Below, piece after piece: positions 32,198-34,968 of a DNA stretch of 34,968 nt; the first letter of the stretch is position 1, and each line of letters opens with the position of its first letter. Location: NCBI GenBank assembly GCA_021774075.1, contig JAJFJK010000071.1:1-34968 (forward strand). The letters run 5' to 3'. The notes below the pieces were generated by a model. That model was not told the DNA's origin. It saw nothing but the letters and a program-made list of their open reading frames with translations, and ran no database searches. The translations under genes and the position numbers were made by a program. Source of the DNA: Nitrosomonas sp. GTDB taxonomy: Bacteria; Pseudomonadota; Gammaproteobacteria; Burkholderiales; Nitrosomonadaceae.

Positions 32198-32407
32198 AGC
32201 TCTATGACAAGCGAAGATGATTCATGCCGTTCCTCATTGTGACTCCCCAATTCGGAATGTACGCAATCATAAAGTTTATGAATGCATTTGCCTGGACTTC
32301 AATTTCATCCCGATTCGTGTTTTAATAACATACTGATATAAACCCATTTGGTTATGGATATACTCGTAAATTCACGCCCAACCAACAACTAGGAATAGGA
32401 GAGTCTT

Positions 32408-33367
32408 ATGAAAAATAAAAATATGTTGACTGCTGCTCTAGTGCTCACAGCCTGTAGCTTTGCCACACATGCAACGGCTGGCCCGTGTGATGAGGGTATG
32501 GCGTTAGTTAACCCACTGAATAATATGCTAGAAATTCGTGGTATTGATATTGGCAATGGGGATATTATCGATGCAATGGTAGAACTTGCTAATAACGAAC
32601 TTATTGTGCGGGATTTGACACCAGGCAGCTTTATCAATCCCAGCAATCGGTTTGATCCATCAACCTCACAGGTGGAGCTTGACTGCGTGGTATCAGGCCC
32701 AGACACTTTGCGCGGAACCTTAGATGTGTTAATAGACGGCAACGACACAAAGCTTGAGATTGCTGAGGCAAGTACTGTTTTTGACCCTACCCAGACTCGG
32801 GATTGGACTATAGACTTTAACAATGACTTTCCAGATGAGGTGGTGATGTTTAATACCCTCAACAGGGTTAGCATACCAGGGGCTCTAGGTAATTTCGAGA
32901 TGTTAGGAGGAGATCAAATTACTTTGACATTTGGATTCAATGATCTTACATCGACATTCCATGGCACCATTTCTCCAGGTCGATTCGAAGGCTTATTTAC
33001 TCACAGGGAACAGACCGGCCGTTACACGGGAAGACCAACGAAAACTACCCAGACAGCAGGATTTAATGATGGCAGGTTTCAGGTAGAAGTCGACTCTGGG
33101 AGTGGTCCAACAGATGCCATATTGGCAACAGATGATTCTGCTGCATTCTTCTTTTTTGATCCAGACAAAGTAGATGCGCTAGTGCGCGTATTTGATGGCT
33201 GTGCTTTTAATGATCATTTTTGGGTTTTTGCATCCGCGGCAACCGATGTGGCGTACACTTTAACGGTAACGGACACAAACTCGGGAGAAGCGAAGGTTTA
33301 TGAGAATCCGCTAGGAGGAGCAGCGCCAGCGATAACGGATACTGAAGCTTTTGCTACTTGTCCTTAA
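32408..33367 (+). CDS. Secreted protein with a modular C-terminal domain
   Basis: A 319-residue exported protein. The signal peptide is MKNKNMLTAALVLTACSFATHATA with cleavage before GPCDEG. The middle is a beta-rich region of unknown family. The last 80 residues (AAFFFFDPDKVDALVRVFDGCAFNDHFWVFASAATDVAYTLTVTDTNSGEAKVYENPLG...AFATCP) match a module I know from varied secreted bacterial proteins, characterised by FFDPxNVE-LVKVLDG, WVF, and TDTxTGxxxxYxNPLG. Its role is unknown. There is no PEP-CTERM or LPXTG tail. AGGAG lies 7-8 bases before the ATG. The IS30 element begins 7 bases past the stop. Confidence 0.75.
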   Translation: MKNKNMLTAALVLTACSFATHATAGPCDEGMALVNPLNNMLEIRGIDIGNGDIIDAMVELANNELIVRDLTPGSFINPSNRFDPSTSQVELDCVVSGPDTLRGTLDVLIDGNDTKLEIAEASTVFDPTQTRDWTIDFNNDFPDEVVMFNTLNRVSIPGALGNFEMLGGDQITLTFGFNDLTSTFHGTISPGRFEGLFTHREQTGRYTGRPTKTTQTAGFNDGRFQVEVDSGSGPTDAILATDDSAAFFFFDPDKVDALVRVFDGCAFNDHFWVFASAATDVAYTLTVTDTNSGEAKVYENPLGGAAPAITDTEAFATCP

Positions 33368-33368
33368 A

Positions 33369-34348
33369 CTAATCAAGTGCAACAGTTTTCGTTTTGAAAA
33401 GAACCTCGTAAGGGGTTCTGAAATTTAAACATTTCCTTGGTTGGTGATTTAATTTCTCAACAACTTGTTCAATAACACTATCACTAATCTCATGGAAATT
33501 ACACCCTTTTGGAAAGAACCTTCGCAATAAGCCATTGGTATTTTCATTTAAACCGCGTTGCCAAGGAGCGTATGGATCTGCAAAATATACCTTGCTTGCT
33601 GTGGCATTTTCCAGATGCTTAAACTTAGAAAGCTCGCTTCCATTATCAACAGTAAACGTTTTGATGAGACTTTGATTAATGCTATTAAATAGCTTAATTG
33701 ATGTTTGCATAAAAGTATCTGATTTCTTGTCCATGACTTTACCTGCCACAAGATATCGACTTTTTCTCTCAACGTGAGTAGCAAGGCCACCTTTTGATTT
33801 TGTGCCTTCCATCGTGTCACTTTCCCAGTCACCAAAGCGGGTTTTATTGGCCACTATTTTAGGCCGTTCACTGATTGATACTCTGCCTTCAAATAATCTT
33901 CTTTTGCAACTACGGCGCTGCTTTCGACGTTTTTTATGATGCCGAACTAGGGATAAATACAGATCGCCTCCTTGTTTTGCATCAGCAAATATCCACTGAT
34001 AAATTGTTTCATGACTCACCCTCATTTGCTGGCCACGACACTCTCGTTCTAGCCGTCCAGAAATTAACTCTGGTGATAAACCTTGTCGAAGATATTTTAT
34101 TACTAAGTCATACAGTTGTTTATGAGCTTTTCTTTTTTTCGTTCTTGGTTTTAATTTGCGTTGATTACTAAAAAAAACAGCTGATTCATACCAATAAACC
34201 GAATGCGGGGACTTATTTCTTTTCAGCTCAAGGCTAATAGTACTTGGTGAGCGGGACAGTCTGCTCGCAATCGTACGTAGTGACATCTTGTACATGTACA
34301 TATGAGCTTACAATATCGCTCGTATGAGGTTAAATGAGTGTAAGGCAT
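33369..34348 (-). pseudogene. IS30-family transposase, frameshifted near the start
   Basis: The real start appears to be the ATG at 34348, with AGGAG 8 bases upstream, giving MPYTHLTSYERYCK, the usual IS30 opening. The frame then shifts: the rest (MYMYKMSLRTIASRLSRSPSTISLELKRN, from about 34301) is in another frame, preceded by an in-frame TAA. The span of 980 bases is not a multiple of three. The core is otherwise complete: HTH, GDWESDT, TVDNGSE and NENTNGLLRRFFPKG catalytic DDE blocks. The frame runs through the left terminal repeat and stops at TAG in flanking DNA. A programmed shift cannot be excluded, but decay or a sequencing error is simpler. Confidence 0.8.
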
Positions 34349-34434
34349 CGTATAGTCTCCTGATTTTAAATTGTGACGATTTAAATTTATCAGATTCTTA
34401 CGATGTCTTCCTTTTTTCTGAAACTGTTGCACTT
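33375..34434. mobile_element. IS30-family insertion sequence
   Basis: A roughly 1060-bp element bounded by the perfect 14-base inverted repeats AAGTGCAACAGTTT (33375-33388) and AAACTGTTGCACTT (34421-34434). It contains one IS30-type transposase gene on the minus strand. The flanks ATC (left) and AGA (right) do not show the 2-3 bp duplication expected for IS30 elements. This hints at a later rearrangement at one end. It separates the secreted-protein gene from the exosortase gene. Confidence 0.88.
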
Positions 34435-34471
34435 AGAACTTGAGTTCACCCTATCTAGTCTGAGATCTGTC

Positions 34472-34840
34472 ATGTCAGAATGGTGGCCTGTTTTGTTGGG
34501 ACTGTTGGCTTTGTATGTGCCCACTTTTTATAACCTTGCCAATGGGATATGGACTAATGAAGAACAGGCACATGGGCCAATTATTCTAATTCTTTCACTG
34601 TGGCTTATTTACCGTCAATGGCCGCGGATGATGGAAAAAAGCGAAGGTAGGCCCACCTCTGCTATGGGCTGGATAGTTTTTGTCATAGCGCTACTATTCT
34701 ATATTATTGGTCGTTCACAACAGATTCTGATTTTTGAAATTGGTTCTTTTATTTGGATGCCTGCTGCAATTCTGCTGATCAAGCGAGGTAGTAGTGCCCT
34801 GAAGGCCTTATGGTTCCCGCTTTTCTTTATGCTGTTTATT
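34472..34840 (+). CDS. Exosortase (XrtB-like), 5' part only
   Basis: About 120 residues of a polytopic membrane protein matching the N-terminal half of exosortase [48 protein letters not shown], then [14 protein letters not shown] and [13 protein letters not shown]. Exosortases process PEP-CTERM proteins during exopolysaccharide-linked surface export. The catalytic Cys/Arg/His region would lie further on and is missing, because at about 34827-34840 the frame continues as FtsZ. The IS30 terminal repeat ends 37 bases upstream of this ATG. The frame is open back to an ATG at 34403 inside the IS, so the natural promoter or start may have been replaced. Confidence 0.75.
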
Positions 34841-34968
34841 ACGGCTGGCATGGGTGGCGGAACCGGTACAGGTGCAGCACCCATTGTGGCACAAGTCGCC
34901 AAGGAAATGGGCATCCTGACAGTAGCCGTGGTCAGTAAACCATTTGCATTTGAGGGCAAGCGTTTGAA
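34832..34968 (+). pseudogene. ftsZ: Internal fragment of ftsZ fused in frame to the exosortase
   Basis: From about [16 protein letters not shown] onward the translation is FtsZ: the tubulin-type GTP-binding signature [10 protein letters not shown], then [27 protein letters not shown]. It corresponds to roughly residues 100-145 of a typical FtsZ. Nothing of the FtsZ N-terminus precedes it, and the window ends in this segment. A switch between two unrelated proteins within one open frame points to a chimeric join at the end of an assembly, or less likely a true recombination at a short shared sequence. Confidence 0.85.

Overview
The window looks like the chromosome of a betaproteobacterium, most likely a Nitrosomonas-type ammonia oxidiser (family Nitrosomonadaceae). 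The evidence is the housekeeping gene order (rnm-yciO-M50 protease-trpS-scpA-scpB and tRNA-Met-miaB-phoH-ybeY-corC), an NnrS-family haem/copper membrane protein, an exosortase-B-like gene, moderate GC content and many short dispersed repeats. The taxonomic call is an inference; no rRNA gene is present.

Layout. 1-1700: small accessory genes (a possibly truncated ORF, ytoQ, one hypothetical) with two short repeat elements. 1711-2538: suhB. 2809-7692: a minus-strand housekeeping operon, read from the right as rnm-like PHP phosphoesterase, yciO-like, M50 protease, trpS, scpA, scpB. 7817-11453: nnrS, a lone receiver domain, a small membrane protein and a thiolase; a 34-bp perfect palindrome separates the last two. 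11743-19201: tRNA-Met(CAT), a small secreted protein, miaB, phoH, ybeY, corC, recJ and an MgtC/DUF4010 membrane protein, all on plus. 19390-22290: rapA. 22657-24444: an HD/HD-GYP protein and a DUF2141 protein.

24482-29822 is the most interesting part. It is a compact plus-strand cassette: a degenerate SIR2-like domain fused to a TIR domain; then, about 16 bp on, an nSTAND1 NTPase with a transmembrane helix and 14 WD40 repeats; then, 33 bp on, a MazG/dCTPase-like nucleotide pyrophosphohydrolase. The architecture suggests a sensor/effector conflict system (anti-phage or programmed dormancy). The WD40-STAND protein would sense, the TIR domain would consume NAD+, and the pyrophosphohydrolase might act on nucleotides. 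This is inference from domains and gene order.

29859-34968 is accessory: a methyltransferase, a ParE/RHH toxin-antitoxin pair, a repeat-rich intergenic region, a secreted protein, an IS30-family element with a frameshifted transposase, and an exosortase gene. The exosortase frame changes within one open reading frame into an internal piece of FtsZ at the window edge, which is either a misassembly or a real rearrangement.

Two dispersed short-repeat families run through the window. Family A (TA-flanked ends TAGCCTGAATATTGCACCAG, internal stem-loop) has two full copies, two single ends and one decayed end. Family B (ends AGGGCRCYTYTAAAAA, about 145 bp) has three copies. Nearly every copy lies on or within a few bases of a stop codon, and several copies supply part of the stop codon themselves.
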